Of a DNA stretch of 64,000 nt, positions 1-8,505 are shown one piece after another. The notes beneath the pieces are model-generated. The model was not told the origin of the DNA. It made no database searches and saw nothing but the letters and a program-made list of their open reading frames with translations. Numbering within the stretch: the stretch's first letter is position 1; every line of letters starts with the position of its first letter. This stretch comes from Hyphomicrobiales bacterium. GTDB taxonomy: Bacteria; Pseudomonadota; Alphaproteobacteria; Rhizobiales; Aestuariivirgaceae. Made by a program: the position numbers and the translations under genes. The stretch lies in contig JANYLQ010000029.1 in the NCBI GenBank assembly GCA_025363755.1, forward strand, positions 62,001 through 126,000, written 5' to 3'.

Positions 1-339
1 GGCGAGGGCATCTATTACGCGATGCTCGGCGGAGAATTGGCCGCTGATACCGCATTAACATTTTTGAAAACGGGTGATGCGCGGGTTCTGGCCCAAGCGC
101 GAAAGCGCTTCATGCGCGCCCATGGAATGATCTTTCGCGTTCTCGCCGTGATGCAACATTTTTGGTACGGCAATGATGCAAGGCGCGAACGCTTTGTGAG
201 CATGTGCCGAGATAAAGACGTGCAACGTTTGACATGGGCTGCTTACACGGAAAAAAAATTACAAAAGGCAGGTGCCATGGCCCATGCGCGTATTTTCTTT
301 AAAGACATGGCGCATCTTTTGGGAATTGTTGCCCCGTGA
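1..339 (+). CDS. bchP: Geranylgeranyl reductase BchP, C-terminal part
   Basis: The reading frame is open from the first base and ends at 339, so only the last 112 residues are present; the N-terminal FAD-binding domain lies outside the window. The visible start, GEGIYYAMLGGELAAD, is the conserved motif of geranylgeranyl reductases, near the end of their FAD-binding fold. BchP reduces the geranylgeranyl tail of bacteriochlorophyll to phytyl, the last step of pigment synthesis, using NADPH at the membrane. The stop codon overlaps the GTG start of the tspO-like gene, so the two are probably translationally coupled. A bchP-tspO-idi order fits other proteobacterial photosynthesis clusters. Confident from the motif and context. 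Confidence 0.9.
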   Translation, partial: GEGIYYAMLGGELAADTALTFLKTGDARVLAQARKRFMRAHGMIFRVLAVMQHFWYGNDARRERFVSMCRDKDVQRLTWAAYTEKKLQKAGAMAHARIFFKDMAHLLGIVAP

Positions 340-812
340 TTCCGACCACCGCTTTTTATCAGGCACTTCTTGGTGGGGTTTTATTCTGCACCGTTTTGGG
401 CATCGCAGGGGGGCTGTTGACCAAGCTTTCCCCGTGGTATTACGCACTGCGGCAACCCTCTTGGAAACCACCGGATTGGGCCTTTGGGCCAGTATGGACG
501 AGTATATTCATCTGCCTCAGCTTTGCTATCGCTTATGCTTGGGATGCAGGCAATTCGGCCCAGCGCGCATATATCGTTGGGGCGATTGTGGCTAATGGTG
601 TTTTAAATGCTACATGGAGCGCGATCTTTTTCACCTTCCAAAAGCCGACACTCGCATTGCTCGAATTGTTGATTTTTTGGTTCAGTATCCTTGTCTTAAT
701 TTATGTTTTGGGAAGTGTCTCTCGCATTTCGCTCTACCTCCTCCTCCCCTACATTACATGGGTTACAATTGCTGGTGTTCTCAATTATAAAATTGTGCGG
801 TTGAACCCATGA
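336..812 (+). CDS. tspO: TspO/MBR family tryptophan-rich membrane protein
   Basis: 158 residues with five predicted membrane helices and the family signature around WYYALRQPSWKPPDWAFGP, followed by VWTSIF; a second signature, NATWSAIFF, lies near residue 91. TspO/peripheral benzodiazepine receptor homologues bind porphyrins and in Rhodobacter tune photosynthesis gene expression in response to oxygen; that role here is inferred from family and position. Translation probably starts at the GTG at 336, which overlaps the bchP stop. The stop in turn overlaps the ATG of the next gene as ATGA at 809-812, so the genes form a tight operon. Confidence 0.9.
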   Translation: MIPTTAFYQALLGGVLFCTVLGIAGGLLTKLSPWYYALRQPSWKPPDWAFGPVWTSIFICLSFAIAYAWDAGNSAQRAYIVGAIVANGVLNATWSAIFFTFQKPTLALLELLIFWFSILVLIYVLGSVSRISLYLLLPYITWVTIAGVLNYKIVRLNP

Positions 813-1087
813 TCCTGCAGCTGGATGAACTGATTGGGTCAGGCTTAATCACGCTGGTAATATTATCGATCCTGGCTGTTGAGGCGCTTTTTTACATATT
901 CTATTTAAGGCGTCTGCGCGGAATGTTAGCTACGCTGGCGGCAGGTGCGAGCCTTGTTATGGCCTTGCGGGCTGCCCTGCTGCACCACAGCAGCGGAGAG
1001 TTGGCATTTTTTCTGGTACTCGGTTTTATTTTTCATGTTTTGGAGATTTGGCAATGGTTGAAAATGTCAAAACACCAACAACTATAA
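809..1087 (+). CDS. Small integral membrane protein of unknown function in the photosynthesis cluster
   Basis: 92 residues with three likely membrane helices, around residues 10-32, 40-58 and 66-83, and a basic patch (YLRRLRG) after the first. The family is not recognised. The ATGA overlap with tspO indicates coupled translation, and the 3' end overlaps the isomerase gene by 34 bases, so it is embedded in the bchP-tspO-idi operon. A function in pigment or membrane assembly can only be inferred from this position. No catalytic motif is visible. Confidence 0.75.
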   Translation: MILQLDELIGSGLITLVILSILAVEALFYIFYLRRLRGMLATLAAGASLVMALRAALLHHSSGELAFFLVLGFIFHVLEIWQWLKMSKHQQL

Positions 1088-2166
1088 CCTCACTGCATAG
1101 CAGAAAACGCGCCGTCGACGGGGCACAAAACAATGGCGACATTGAACAGCGCAAGAAAGATCATATTGAAATTATTCTTTCGGGTAAAGCAAGACACGAA
1201 CATGACAGTGGGTTCAGAGGAATCGCATTTGTACACAATGCGCTGCCTGAACTAGATATAGGCGATATTGATGTTTCCACTATATTTTTAGGTAAGAAGC
1301 TCAAGCTGCCTTATCTGGCTTCCTCAATGACTGGAGGGCCAGATCAAGGCGGCATCATCAACCGTAATATCGCCGAGGCCGCACAAGCCATGGGATTTGC
1401 CATGGGAGTGGGCTCGCAGCGCATAGCCCTTGGTGGGGGAAGTGGCCATGGGCTGGATAATGAAGTTCGCCGCATCGCACCTGATATAGCGCTCTATGCA
1501 AATTTAGGCGCCGTGCAGCTTGTCCAAGGTATGAGCGTTGATGATGCCCGCCGCGCTGTCGACGCGATTTCAGCGGATGCCTTGATCCTACACCTCAATC
1601 CCCTGCAGGAAGTCTTGCAACAAGGCGGTGATGTAAATTGGAAAGGCGTTTTGAGCGCCATCGAAAATGTATGCCGCAAAGTTGGTGTTCCGGTCATCGC
1701 AAAGGAAGTGGGGGCAGGTATCAGCGTGGATGTGGCAACAAGGCTTCGGAACGCCGGAGTATCCGCCATTGATGTGGCAGGTGCTGGCGGGTCCAGTTGG
1801 GCCGCTGTTGAAGGCTTGCGCCGTGCAGATTCTCAGGGCCAAAGTTTGGGCGAAGTGTTTCGCAATTGGGGGCTGCCTACAGCCGACTGTTTGCAGGCCG
1901 TTCATAGTGCAATGCCCGAGATGTTACTCATTGCCTCAGGCGGAATCCACGATGGATTAGATGGTGCAAAAGCTATCCGCCTTGGCGCTGCTCTTGTGGG
2001 TCAAGCAGGGGCATTGCTACGCGCGGCAACATTGGGGCCCGAACAGGTGATTGCTCATGTGGCAGCATGGGAAAAGGCATTGCGCATAGCCTGTTTTTGC
2101 ACTGCATCAAAAAATTTAATTGAATTGCGTCAAGCGCCGCTGCGTCGTCCACAGCATGATCCATAA
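1054..2166 (+). CDS. fni: Type 2 isopentenyl-diphosphate delta-isomerase (FMN-dependent)
   Basis: 370 residues. It interconverts IPP and DMAPP, feeding carotenoid synthesis and the bacteriochlorophyll tail. Visible family features: a basic N-terminus with RKKDHIEIIL, the substrate/FMN region SSMTGGPDQGG, GVGSQR, LHLNPLQE, KEVGAGIS and a C-terminal glycine-rich FMN phosphate site around ASGGIHDGLDGAKAI. This is the type 2 TIM-barrel enzyme, not the Nudix-type Idi found in the Rhodobacter cluster. The ATG at 1054 was chosen because GGAG at 1042-1045 stands eight bases upstream; a TTG at 1048 would be too close. The gene overlaps the preceding small membrane protein gene. Confidence 0.93.
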   Translation: MVENVKTPTTITSLHSRKRAVDGAQNNGDIEQRKKDHIEIILSGKARHEHDSGFRGIAFVHNALPELDIGDIDVSTIFLGKKLKLPYLASSMTGGPDQGGIINRNIAEAAQAMGFAMGVGSQRIALGGGSGHGLDNEVRRIAPDIALYANLGAVQLVQGMSVDDARRAVDAISADALILHLNPLQEVLQQGGDVNWKGVLSAIENVCRKVGVPVIAKEVGAGISVDVATRLRNAGVSAIDVAGAGGSSWAAVEGLRRADSQGQSLGEVFRNWGLPTADCLQAVHSAMPEMLLIASGGIHDGLDGAKAIRLGAALVGQAGALLRAATLGPEQVIAHVAAWEKALRIACFCTASKNLIELRQAPLRRPQHDP

Positions 2167-2249
2167 TAAAATAGTTGCGTAAAGTGAGTCACATAAATAT
2201 TCCACAATTAAAAACTAGGCTTAACATTCTTAAATAGATGAGGACTAAA

Positions 2250-2699
2250 ATGATCAAGACACTAACAACAGCACTTTTGGCCACTGCCATGGTGGCATCA
2301 GCGAGCCCGATCGCTTCTGCCGCAGAAATCGTAATCAATCTCTTGAACAAAGGTGCTGATGGCACCGTAATGGTTTTTGAACCAGGATTTGTGCGTGCCG
2401 CTGTTGGTGACACAATCAAGTTTGTGCCGGTGGACAAAGGGCATTTTGTGCAGGGCTTGCCTGCCATGTGGCCAGAAGGCGTTGCTGACATTAAAGGCAA
2501 AGTGAACGAGGAATTGGATGTGAAGGTTGATAAGGAAGGGTTCTACGCTTTCAAATGTGCGCCTCATTATGCAATGGGTATGGTAGCGCTTATTCAAGTT
2601 GGCAAGGCGCCAGTAACTGATGCAATTAAAGCAATCAAAGTTCCAGGACCTGCCGGAAAGCGCATCGAGGCAGATTTAGCTTTGGCTGCGGCTCCTTGA
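2250..2699 (+). CDS. Pseudoazurin (periplasmic blue copper protein)
   Basis: 149-residue precursor with a signal peptide ending near residue 25 (PIASAA). The mature chain is cupredoxin-like and has the type 1 copper ligands His65, Cys103, His106 and Met111; in mature numbering these are His40, Cys78, His81 and Met86, exactly the pseudoazurin positions. KCAPHYAMGM is the C-terminal copper loop. Pseudoazurins shuttle electrons in the periplasm, for example to nitrite reductase. Here it sits between idi and the convergent pufM, so donation to the photooxidised reaction centre is an attractive inference. The ATG at 2250 has GAGG six bases upstream; an earlier ATG at 2238 has no ribosome site. A terminator follows. 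Confidence 0.9.
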   Translation: MIKTLTTALLATAMVASASPIASAAEIVINLLNKGADGTVMVFEPGFVRAAVGDTIKFVPVDKGHFVQGLPAMWPEGVADIKGKVNEELDVKVDKEGFYAFKCAPHYAMGMVALIQVGKAPVTDAIKAIKVPGPAGKRIEADLALAAAP

Positions 2700-2721
2700 T
2701 TTAAACTTACTTAAATTTAAT

Positions 2722-2752
2722 AAAACGCCCGGCACATCGTGTCGGGCGTTTT
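2722..2752 (+). terminator. Rho-independent terminator after the pseudoazurin gene
   Basis: A near-perfect hairpin: AAAACGCCCG at 2722-2731 pairs with CGGGCGTTTT at 2743-2752. The stem continues inward with one G-U and three Watson-Crick pairs around an ATC loop. A/T-rich flanks on both sides could let it work in either direction. Confidence 0.85.
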
Positions 2753-2796
2753 GCTTTGTTCGTCTATTCAAATCTATCAACTAACCCAAAAGAAAA

Positions 2797-2821
2797 CCTA
2801 GCAGATATAAAATCTACTAGG
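2797..2821 (-). terminator. Probable terminator of the puf operon
   Basis: On the minus strand, downstream of pufM, CCTAG and AGAT arms (one mismatch between them) pair around an A/T loop and are followed by TTTTCTTTT. This is the expected form of an intrinsic terminator and lies about 65 bases after the pufM stop. No cytochrome (pufC) or pufX gene lies between pufM and this hairpin. Confidence 0.6.
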
Positions 2822-2886
2822 ATGCCTTTTGGCAGTAAGTCGCGGGTCATTTCGAGGGTTATTGGGCTGACCTGCGGGAAGCTTAT

Positions 2887-3843
2887 TTAGGGAAGCGATG
2901 ACGGTGCATTCATTGGATATGGCTCGCCGGTAGAGAGACCGTGCTTAATACCCCAGCTATACCAGTCATCCACCACTGTGCCAGTCAGCAAGATGCCAAT
3001 ACCTCCGGCAATCGGACACAGAACGGCAAACCACCAAGCCCAGCGATGTATCGATTCCATCGTTGCGTTAAATCCCATGGTCCAGCGCCAGAAGAGGGCT
3101 GCGCGTTCCGAAGCCGTACCACGGTCAACGATTTGCTCGATTTCGCGTTCACCGCCGTAACGTGAGACAGCAAGAATGGTTGCGGCGTGCATCGCAAAAA
3201 GTAATGCAGAGCCATAAAGGAAAGCAATTGAGATCATGTGGAAGGGGTTATAAAATAGGTTTCCATAGCTCACCGAAAAATTATTGGTCCATTCCAAATG
3301 AGAGAAGATACCAAAAGGCACAGCCTCGCTGAAATTTCCCATAAGCAAGGGTCGGATGAACCCTAGTACTAAAAACAACCAGATGGCCGCCGCAAAAGCA
3401 TAGGACACATGAGTGCCCATACCCAGCGCACGGGCCCTGCGATAGGTGCGCGCCCACCACATCAACACAGATGCCGTCAGGAAAAAGCCTGCAATTTGCC
3501 ACCAACCACCTTCCTTCAAAGGTGCAAGGCTCAAACCATATTTCGCAGCTGGTGGATTGAGAGTCAGCCAGAAGAAGTGCTTCACGAATTCGATGGGGCT
3601 CCAATTCACTGACGCCAACATGTTAAGACCGATAATTTCGATCGCAACAAAAAAGCAAATCATTGAGGCAAGCCCAAGAAATCCAAGATAAAACGGGCCA
3701 ACCTGAGCATCACCAATTTTACCAAGCAATCTGCTGAAAAACGGCGTGCCCTGTCTTGTGAAGTTGGTGTGCCGAAGTGGCACTCCCATATCTGCCGGCC
3801 CATGGACCTGAACGCGTGTAAAGATATTTTGATATTCGTACAT
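2887..3843 (-). CDS. pufM: Photosynthetic reaction centre subunit M
   Basis: 318 residues, five membrane helices. PufM with PufL binds the bacteriochlorophyll special pair, bacteriopheophytins, quinones and the non-haem iron. Visible cofactor motifs: [10 protein letters not shown] (special-pair histidine region), NPFHM and ESIHRWAWW (iron-ligand histidines), plus the N-terminal [13 protein letters not shown]. The length is normal for PufM and the C-terminus ends in NAPSSLP. The start ATG has GGAGG five bases upstream. It follows pufL by 12 bases and is the last gene of the puf operon; no pufC follows, so this reaction centre probably takes electrons from soluble carriers. Confidence 0.97.
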   Translation of the reverse strand: MYEYQNIFTRVQVHGPADMGVPLRHTNFTRQGTPFFSRLLGKIGDAQVGPFYLGFLGLASMICFFVAIEIIGLNMLASVNWSPIEFVKHFFWLTLNPPAAKYGLSLAPLKEGGWWQIAGFFLTASVLMWWARTYRRARALGMGTHVSYAFAAAIWLFLVLGFIRPLLMGNFSEAVPFGIFSHLEWTNNFSVSYGNLFYNPFHMISIAFLYGSALLFAMHAATILAVSRYGGEREIEQIVDRGTASERAALFWRWTMGFNATMESIHRWAWWFAVLCPIAGGIGILLTGTVVDDWYSWGIKHGLSTGEPYPMNAPSSLP

Positions 3844-3855
3844 GTATGCCTCCGT

Positions 3856-4680
3856 CTAGGACCAAATTGGAAGTTCAAGCCACCAGTTCCACCACTCAGG
3901 CCAACTGCCTGCGTAGACGGGACCACTGATGATAATGCAAACCGCACCCCAAAACGCAGCACTGAGGGCTACAAAAAGACCCAGCCTGTGGATGCCAAGC
4001 GTGCCGATAGAATAACCGATGAAATCGCGGAAATAGGCGTTCTCATGTTCAGCGGTTTTTACTGGCTCTCCTTTCTGCGGGTTGGTTGCTGACAAAACCA
4101 GAGACCCGTGCAAGGCCAGTGCAAAGCAGGTGACGAAAAAGAAGCTGACCGCAACCATGTGCGCAGGGTTATAATGGAAATTTGCATAGCGATAGCCAGT
4201 GTTTGAAACCCATTCGAGGTGACTCATGAACCCATAGGGAAATCCATTGCCCCAAGCGCCCATCAAAATGGGACGTAAAATATTAAGTGTAAGGAACGCA
4301 AAAATCGCAACGCCAAATGCAATGGGAACATGAAGCCCCATACCGAGTTTGCGGCAAATTTCAACTTCGCGCAGCGCCCAAGACGAGAATGCGCCCAGAG
4401 CGCAGAAAGTGATCATCTGCCAAAATCCACCTTCTTTCAGTGGCGCAAGGTTCAAACCATATTTCAAATCAGGGGGAGCAATGTTGATTTGAAATAAATT
4501 CCAAGTAGCCCCTTGCGAGGCCGCATAGGCGATCATGGCGATGCCGATCAGCGTAAAGAACATGCCGGTCACACCAAAAAAGCCTACATAAAAAGGTCCG
4601 ACCCAGAAATCAAAAAGATCTCCGCCGAGCAGTGTTCCGCCACGGACGCGATATTTTCGTTCAAAGCTCAGCAATGCCAT
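3856..4680 (-). CDS. pufL: Photosynthetic reaction centre subunit L
   Basis: 274 residues, five membrane helices. It has the canonical start [30 protein letters not shown] at the first helix, [13 protein letters not shown] (special-pair histidine region), NPAHM and GIHRLGL (iron and QB-site histidines). Together with PufM it forms the heterodimeric core of the type 2 reaction centre. GGAG lies seven bases before the ATG. A strong hairpin in the 82-base gap upstream, after pufA, probably sets the ratio of LH1 to reaction-centre mRNA. Confidence 0.97.
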   Translation of the reverse strand: MALLSFERKYRVRGGTLLGGDLFDFWVGPFYVGFFGVTGMFFTLIGIAMIAYAASQGATWNLFQINIAPPDLKYGLNLAPLKEGGFWQMITFCALGAFSSWALREVEICRKLGMGLHVPIAFGVAIFAFLTLNILRPILMGAWGNGFPYGFMSHLEWVSNTGYRYANFHYNPAHMVAVSFFFVTCFALALHGSLVLSATNPQKGEPVKTAEHENAYFRDFIGYSIGTLGIHRLGLFVALSAAFWGAVCIIISGPVYAGSWPEWWNWWLELPIWS

Positions 4681-4709
4681 CGCAATTCTCCGAAATCAAA
4701 AAAGGGTAG

Positions 4710-4746
4710 TTCTGCGGGCAGACAGTTTCCTGCGCTGCCCGCAGAA
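4710..4746 (-). promoter_or_regulatory. pufA-pufL intercistronic stem-loop
   Basis: A perfect 12-bp stem, TTCTGCGGGCAG at 4710-4721 against CTGCCCGCAGAA at 4735-4746, with a 13-base loop. On the transcript it is followed by CUACCC and a run of six U. In Rhodobacter an equivalent structure terminates part of transcription and protects the upstream pufBA mRNA from 3' decay, giving excess LH1. The same role is inferred here from position and form. Confidence 0.8.
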
Positions 4747-4762
4747 TTATGAGCGGCCGCGA

Positions 4763-4942
4763 TTAAGCGATCATCTCGGTTGTTTGAACATCTAAAGATG
4801 CTGCCTTCTTCGGTCCTTCAATCCAATTGAAGCGACTTGTCGACAACAAAATGAAATGGATGATGATAGCCAGCACGAACAGGAAGGTGAACAAAGCCAC
4901 CAAAGTCCGTCTTGGATCAAACATTAGCCACATGCGCCACAT
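4763..4942 (-). CDS. pufA: Light-harvesting 1 alpha subunit
   Basis: 59 residues: a short N-terminal segment [12 protein letters not shown], one membrane helix, and the bacteriochlorophyll-ligating histidine in [10 protein letters not shown], followed by TSRFNWIEG. This is the typical LH1 alpha layout. PufA pairs with PufB, and the pairs form the ring round the reaction centre. GGAG lies eight bases before the ATG. The gene is between pufB (12-base gap) and the pufA-pufL hairpin. It is short but certain from motif and context. Confidence 0.95.
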   Translation of the reverse strand: MWRMWLMFDPRRTLVALFTFLFVLAIIIHFILLSTSRFNWIEGPKKAASLDVQTTEMIA

Positions 4943-4954
4943 GTTTTCTTCTCC

Positions 4955-5185
4955 TCAAACCAATTCTGCCGTTGGCTGTGTAGCCGCAGGCATGATGTTT
5001 TCTATTTGTGAAGTCTTGTAACCATCGACCCCTGGGAGCCACGGGCGCCATTGCCACACGAGAAAATGCGCGATAATCGCAATTACCGTGAAGATAATGA
5101 AGCTCGTAACAAAGATACCATGGAATTCTTTGGCTTCTGCTTCGGTGAGACCTGACATGCTGCCAGATCGGTTATTATCAGCCAT
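4955..5185 (-). CDS. pufB: Light-harvesting 1 beta subunit
   Basis: 76 residues with the LH1 beta signature: [16 protein letters not shown] with the N-terminal histidine, the single membrane helix, the ligand histidine in [16 protein letters not shown], and a C-terminal tail ending TQPTAELV that is longer than in Rhodobacter PufB. It binds bacteriochlorophyll together with PufA. GGAG stands eight bases before the ATG. Two RNA hairpins precede it in the pufQ-pufB gap. Confidence 0.96.
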   Translation of the reverse strand: MADNNRSGSMSGLTEAEAKEFHGIFVTSFIIFTVIAIIAHFLVWQWRPWLPGVDGYKTSQIENIMPAATQPTAELV

Positions 5186-5223
5186 GTTTCTTACTCCGGC
5201 TGGGCCCCTTTCGGAACCAATTA

Positions 5224-5270
5224 CCCCGGCAATCCCCGGGGCGAGATTTCATCCAGCTTCCCGGATGAAA
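5224..5270 (-). promoter_or_regulatory. Pair of hairpins in the pufQ-pufB intercistronic leader
   Basis: Two inverted repeats lie in the 102-base gap before pufB: TTTCATCC at 5247-5254 pairs with GGATGAAA at 5263-5270, and CCCCGG at 5224-5229 pairs with CCGGGG at 5236-5241. In Rhodobacter the pufQ-pufB region is an RNase E processing site whose hairpins stabilise the pufBALM segment. The same role is inferred here. Confidence 0.5.
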
Positions 5271-5287
5271 GGCGAACCATTCAAACT

Positions 5288-5485
5288 TCACATGAAGGCG
5301 AACGGAATAGAATTATAAGCAGCGCAACGTGTGGCCGCGAAAATTGTGCGCTGATCGCGCCCCCAGTTCCAAGGCATCACGCGCTTTATAATTGTGGTGA
5401 CGAAGAAGACTGGCAAAGTAAGAGCCAACAGAACTTTAAATTCGAGTTCGCCGTCTTTGCTTTTATGCTTTGTCGATACACTCAT
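5288..5485 (-). CDS. pufQ: PufQ-like small membrane protein
   Basis: 65 residues with a hydrophilic N-terminus rich in Lys (TKHKSKDGELEF), one membrane helix around residues 18-35 (VLLALTLPVFFVTTII) and a C-terminal tail with TRCAAYNSIPFAF. PufQ is a poorly conserved one-helix protein that stimulates bacteriochlorophyll synthesis and is encoded between bchZ and pufB. Position, size, topology and the acidic-aromatic lead into an LP-containing helix all fit, but the sequence is divergent. The ATG at 5485 was chosen because GAGGG lies eight bases upstream; a GTG at 5494 overlaps that site. Confidence 0.75.
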   Translation of the reverse strand: MSVSTKHKSKDGELEFKVLLALTLPVFFVTTIIKRVMPWNWGRDQRTIFAATRCAAYNSIPFAFM

Positions 5486-5507
5486 GATCTTCACCCTCTC
5501 TCTCGAT

Positions 5508-6959
5508 TTAATTCACACCAGCCAACACATGACTGGCCTTTAAAACATCTTGTTCTTCAACACGTTCAGCATCAGACGAGCGAGCAAGGCGCTCGGCGCT
5601 ATCACGCAATTTTTTAGCCGCCGAAATGCGCACCAAAATGGGCTGCTTCTCAACTATTTCGTCCAGCATAGCCCGCGCTTTATCGCTCCAATCAATCATG
5701 CGATTGCTTGTTGCAGGTGTGGCATCAACCTTGTCCAACTCAGTTCCCAAAGGAATTATATTGAACAACATATCAAACAGCCCGTTGCAGACTTCTTGGA
5801 TGATGTAAGTGGCACCCGAATAACCCATGAAGGGAGTTCCGGTGTGACGACGAATGATGGCCCCCGGAAATGAAGCTGGAATATAAGCGCTCTTTGCGCC
5901 TGCTTCGGCCGCATACATGCGCTCATTAAAAGAGCCGAACAAAATCAACGGCGGTGTTTCTTTGATCATCTTACGCACATTTGCATTGTCTGTTTTGGAA
6001 CCAGCAACCCGCGACACTGCAAAATTGCAAGGCAATCCCATTTCTTCTTCGAGAAAATTCCGCACGCCCCGTGCATAGGTATCGCTGGCCACAATGCCGA
6101 AACTGGCGGTGCCGAAAAAATCTTGCGTCACTGAACGCCACAAGTCCCACAAGGGCTTAATGGTTGTGTGCTTTTCACGCTCAATAAATGGCTCTGGATC
6201 AAGACCTAAAAGCTCACCCAGTTTGCGCAAGAACTTCGTCGTCGAGTACAAACCAATTGGGGCTTGCAAATAGGGCCTATCCAATTGTTCACAAAGCTTC
6301 CTGCCAAATTCGCGGTATATGCAAATGTTAACATCTGCATTGGCAAGACGTGGCACCTCGGCCAAATGACTTCCCATCGGGAATGATAAGTTTACTTCAG
6401 CACCAATACCTTCAACCAAACGGATGATTTCTGTAAGGTCAGATGGTGAATTGAAAGTTCCGTAGATTGTGCCGATAATATTGACTCGGGGCTTTTCACC
6501 TTCGGTTTTTGGCTTCCTCTGCGTTGCGTTCTTTTTCTTTGCGCCAAATTCTGTCCATAGCCACATCAAAGCACGATCAGCACTTTGCCATTGGTCTTCA
6601 TCAATGGTGCGTGGAAGGAAACGCTGAATGCCTGTACCCTGCGGTGTAACACCGCCACCAATCATTTCAGCAATGGATCCGGTGACAACCACACTTGGCA
6701 AGCCAGGATCAAGAGTTTTATGGGCGCGGCGCATGGCACCTTCGGTCCCGTGTTGGCCAAGTTCTTCTTCGCCAAGGCCTGTGACAACAATCGGAAGTTC
6801 GTGGGGCGGCAAAGCATCTGTGTAGTGCAGCACTGAGGTGACCGGTAAATTTTCGCAACCAACGGGGCCATCAATGATCACTTGCAAACCTTTGATGGCA
6901 GAGAACACATAAACCGCTCCCCAGTATCCCCCTGCTCTATCGTGATCAAGAACCAGCAT
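5508..6959 (-). CDS. bchZ: Chlorophyllide a reductase subunit Z
   Basis: 483 residues. BchZ with BchY forms the catalytic NB-like component of chlorophyllide a oxidoreductase (COR), which reduces the B ring to give the bacteriochlorin. Features: N-terminal [15 protein letters not shown], the cluster-binding cysteine region [35 protein letters not shown], and a C-terminal light-independent reductase tail. Normal length for the family. It follows bchY by three bases in the crtEF-bchCXYZ-puf superoperon, so it is probably expressed with the core antenna genes. Confidence 0.96.
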   Translation of the reverse strand: MLVLDHDRAGGYWGAVYVFSAIKGLQVIIDGPVGCENLPVTSVLHYTDALPPHELPIVVTGLGEEELGQHGTEGAMRRAHKTLDPGLPSVVVTGSIAEMIGGGVTPQGTGIQRFLPRTIDEDQWQSADRALMWLWTEFGAKKKNATQRKPKTEGEKPRVNIIGTIYGTFNSPSDLTEIIRLVEGIGAEVNLSFPMGSHLAEVPRLANADVNICIYREFGRKLCEQLDRPYLQAPIGLYSTTKFLRKLGELLGLDPEPFIEREKHTTIKPLWDLWRSVTQDFFGTASFGIVASDTYARGVRNFLEEEMGLPCNFAVSRVAGSKTDNANVRKMIKETPPLILFGSFNERMYAAEAGAKSAYIPASFPGAIIRRHTGTPFMGYSGATYIIQEVCNGLFDMLFNIIPLGTELDKVDATPATSNRMIDWSDKARAMLDEIVEKQPILVRISAAKKLRDSAERLARSSDAERVEEQDVLKASHVLAGVN

Positions 6960-6962
6960 CGC

Positions 6963-8501
6963 TCAAGTCCCCACCGATTCTTCGGCTTTGGCTTTTGCTG
7001 CCAACATGCCTGCATATTTTTTCTTAAACTCAGGACGATCCACCGGCACATCGCGCCAGATGCCAGCAGTGTGCCCCGCACCTACGCCCTCAAAGAAATT
7101 GCTCATCTCATCAAAGCGGTGTTGGTTACCAATTGCGGCGATTATAACTTGTGCAAGTGAGCCCGCTCCAGCTGGGCCCATCAACGGCCGTGCTGAAATC
7201 AAATTGGTAAAATAGAGCGAAGGTATCGAAAGCGACTTGGCCTTTTGCACCACTGGTGTTGTGCCGATTGCGAGATCTGGTTGATGATCTAGCATCGCTT
7301 GTATATCATTTTCCAACGAAGCCCGGAACTGCACATGAACGCCGCGTTGTTCAAGCCATACACGATCAGGATCAGACCAAGCGGTGCGTGGACAAGCAGT
7401 TCCAACATAAGGAACCTCGGCACCACTTTCGATCAGCAGGCGTGCCACCAAAAGTTCCGAGCCTTCATATCCAGAAAGCGTGATACGGCCCTTAATCGGT
7501 TTTGCAGAAAGCGCGCCTTTGATGGCAGGCAGAATTGCATTTTGCGCAGCGGCGCGCGCATCAGCTGAAATGCCACATGCATTGCCAATGGCTTCAAGCC
7601 AATCGGCTGTGCCGTCATAACCAACAGGGGCTGACCCCACCACTTTGCGACCTGCTGCCTCAAATTCGCGGATGCTTGCGGTGTAGAAGGGATGAATGGC
7701 AGCGACCGCCGCACAATCAAAGGCAGCAAATAATTCGCGCCATTCGCGTGTTGGAACCACAGGTCCGGCGGCCAATCCCATGGGTGCCAACATGCGGCCA
7801 ATCATAATGGGATCAACCGGGAACATTTCGCCTAACATTGTGATGGTCGGCAATTCAGCTTTGGTGCGTGGCCGCGCTACGGGGCCGCTGCGAATTTCAC
7901 CAGCCGCATACTTTAACATAGCACCAGATAAAACGTCTTTTGCCTCGGCATGGGTGGGAACGCCAAACCCTGGTACGTCAATGCCAATTATGCGCACGCC
8001 GTTAATTTCTTTGGGCAGCAATTGCAGTGGCACGCCGGACGCTGTCGGCACGCAAAGATTTGTTACGACAATTGCGTCATAATCTTCAGGTTTAGCCATC
8101 GCAAAAACCGCTTCGCGAATGTCTTCAAACAATTTTCCAGTGACTAAAGATTCCGAATTGAAAGGCACATATCCTACGCTTCGCTTTGCCCCATAGAAAT
8201 GCGACGTAAATGTCAGGCCGTAAACACAGCAGGCTGAGCCTGAAAGAATAGTCGCAGTGCGACGCATCCGAAGCCCTACACGCAACGAACCAAAAGCTGG
8301 ACACATACTCTGCGGCTGATCATGTGGACCAACCGGGTAATCTTTAGCGTATTGTTCCAGAATTTCCGATTTGCCAGCTTTGTTGGCTGCTGTGTGCAGC
8401 TCAGATTTGTTATTGCATGAACCCTCTGACGACGAAGTAATCGGAGCTGCTGACGCTTGTGGCGCTGGCAGTCTTTCCGATGTGTCGATCAAAGTGGTCA
8501 T
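6963..8501 (-). CDS. bchY: Chlorophyllide a reductase subunit Y
   Basis: 512 residues, the other half of the COR catalytic heterotetramer. Visible: SMCPAFGSLRVGLRMRRTATILSGSACCVYG, split here as SMCPAFGSLRVGLRM and GSACCVYGLTF, which carry the iron-sulphur cysteines; then HFYGAKRSVGYVPF, NLCVPTASGVPLQLLP and GIDVPGFGVPTHAEAK. The first 40 residues are Ser/Ala-rich and variable. It lies four bases after bchX and three before bchZ. Confidence 0.96.
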   Translation of the reverse strand: MTTLIDTSERLPAPQASAAPITSSSEGSCNNKSELHTAANKAGKSEILEQYAKDYPVGPHDQPQSMCPAFGSLRVGLRMRRTATILSGSACCVYGLTFTSHFYGAKRSVGYVPFNSESLVTGKLFEDIREAVFAMAKPEDYDAIVVTNLCVPTASGVPLQLLPKEINGVRIIGIDVPGFGVPTHAEAKDVLSGAMLKYAAGEIRSGPVARPRTKAELPTITMLGEMFPVDPIMIGRMLAPMGLAAGPVVPTREWRELFAAFDCAAVAAIHPFYTASIREFEAAGRKVVGSAPVGYDGTADWLEAIGNACGISADARAAAQNAILPAIKGALSAKPIKGRITLSGYEGSELLVARLLIESGAEVPYVGTACPRTAWSDPDRVWLEQRGVHVQFRASLENDIQAMLDHQPDLAIGTTPVVQKAKSLSIPSLYFTNLISARPLMGPAGAGSLAQVIIAAIGNQHRFDEMSNFFEGVGAGHTAGIWRDVPVDRPEFKKKYAGMLAAKAKAEESVGT

Positions 8502-8505
8502 TTCA

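Noticed and set aside
2753-2886. Possible pufC or pufX downstream of pufM
   Set aside because: The space holds only a hairpin terminator and A/T-rich sequence; no frame with CXXCH haem motifs or a PufX-like helix is present.
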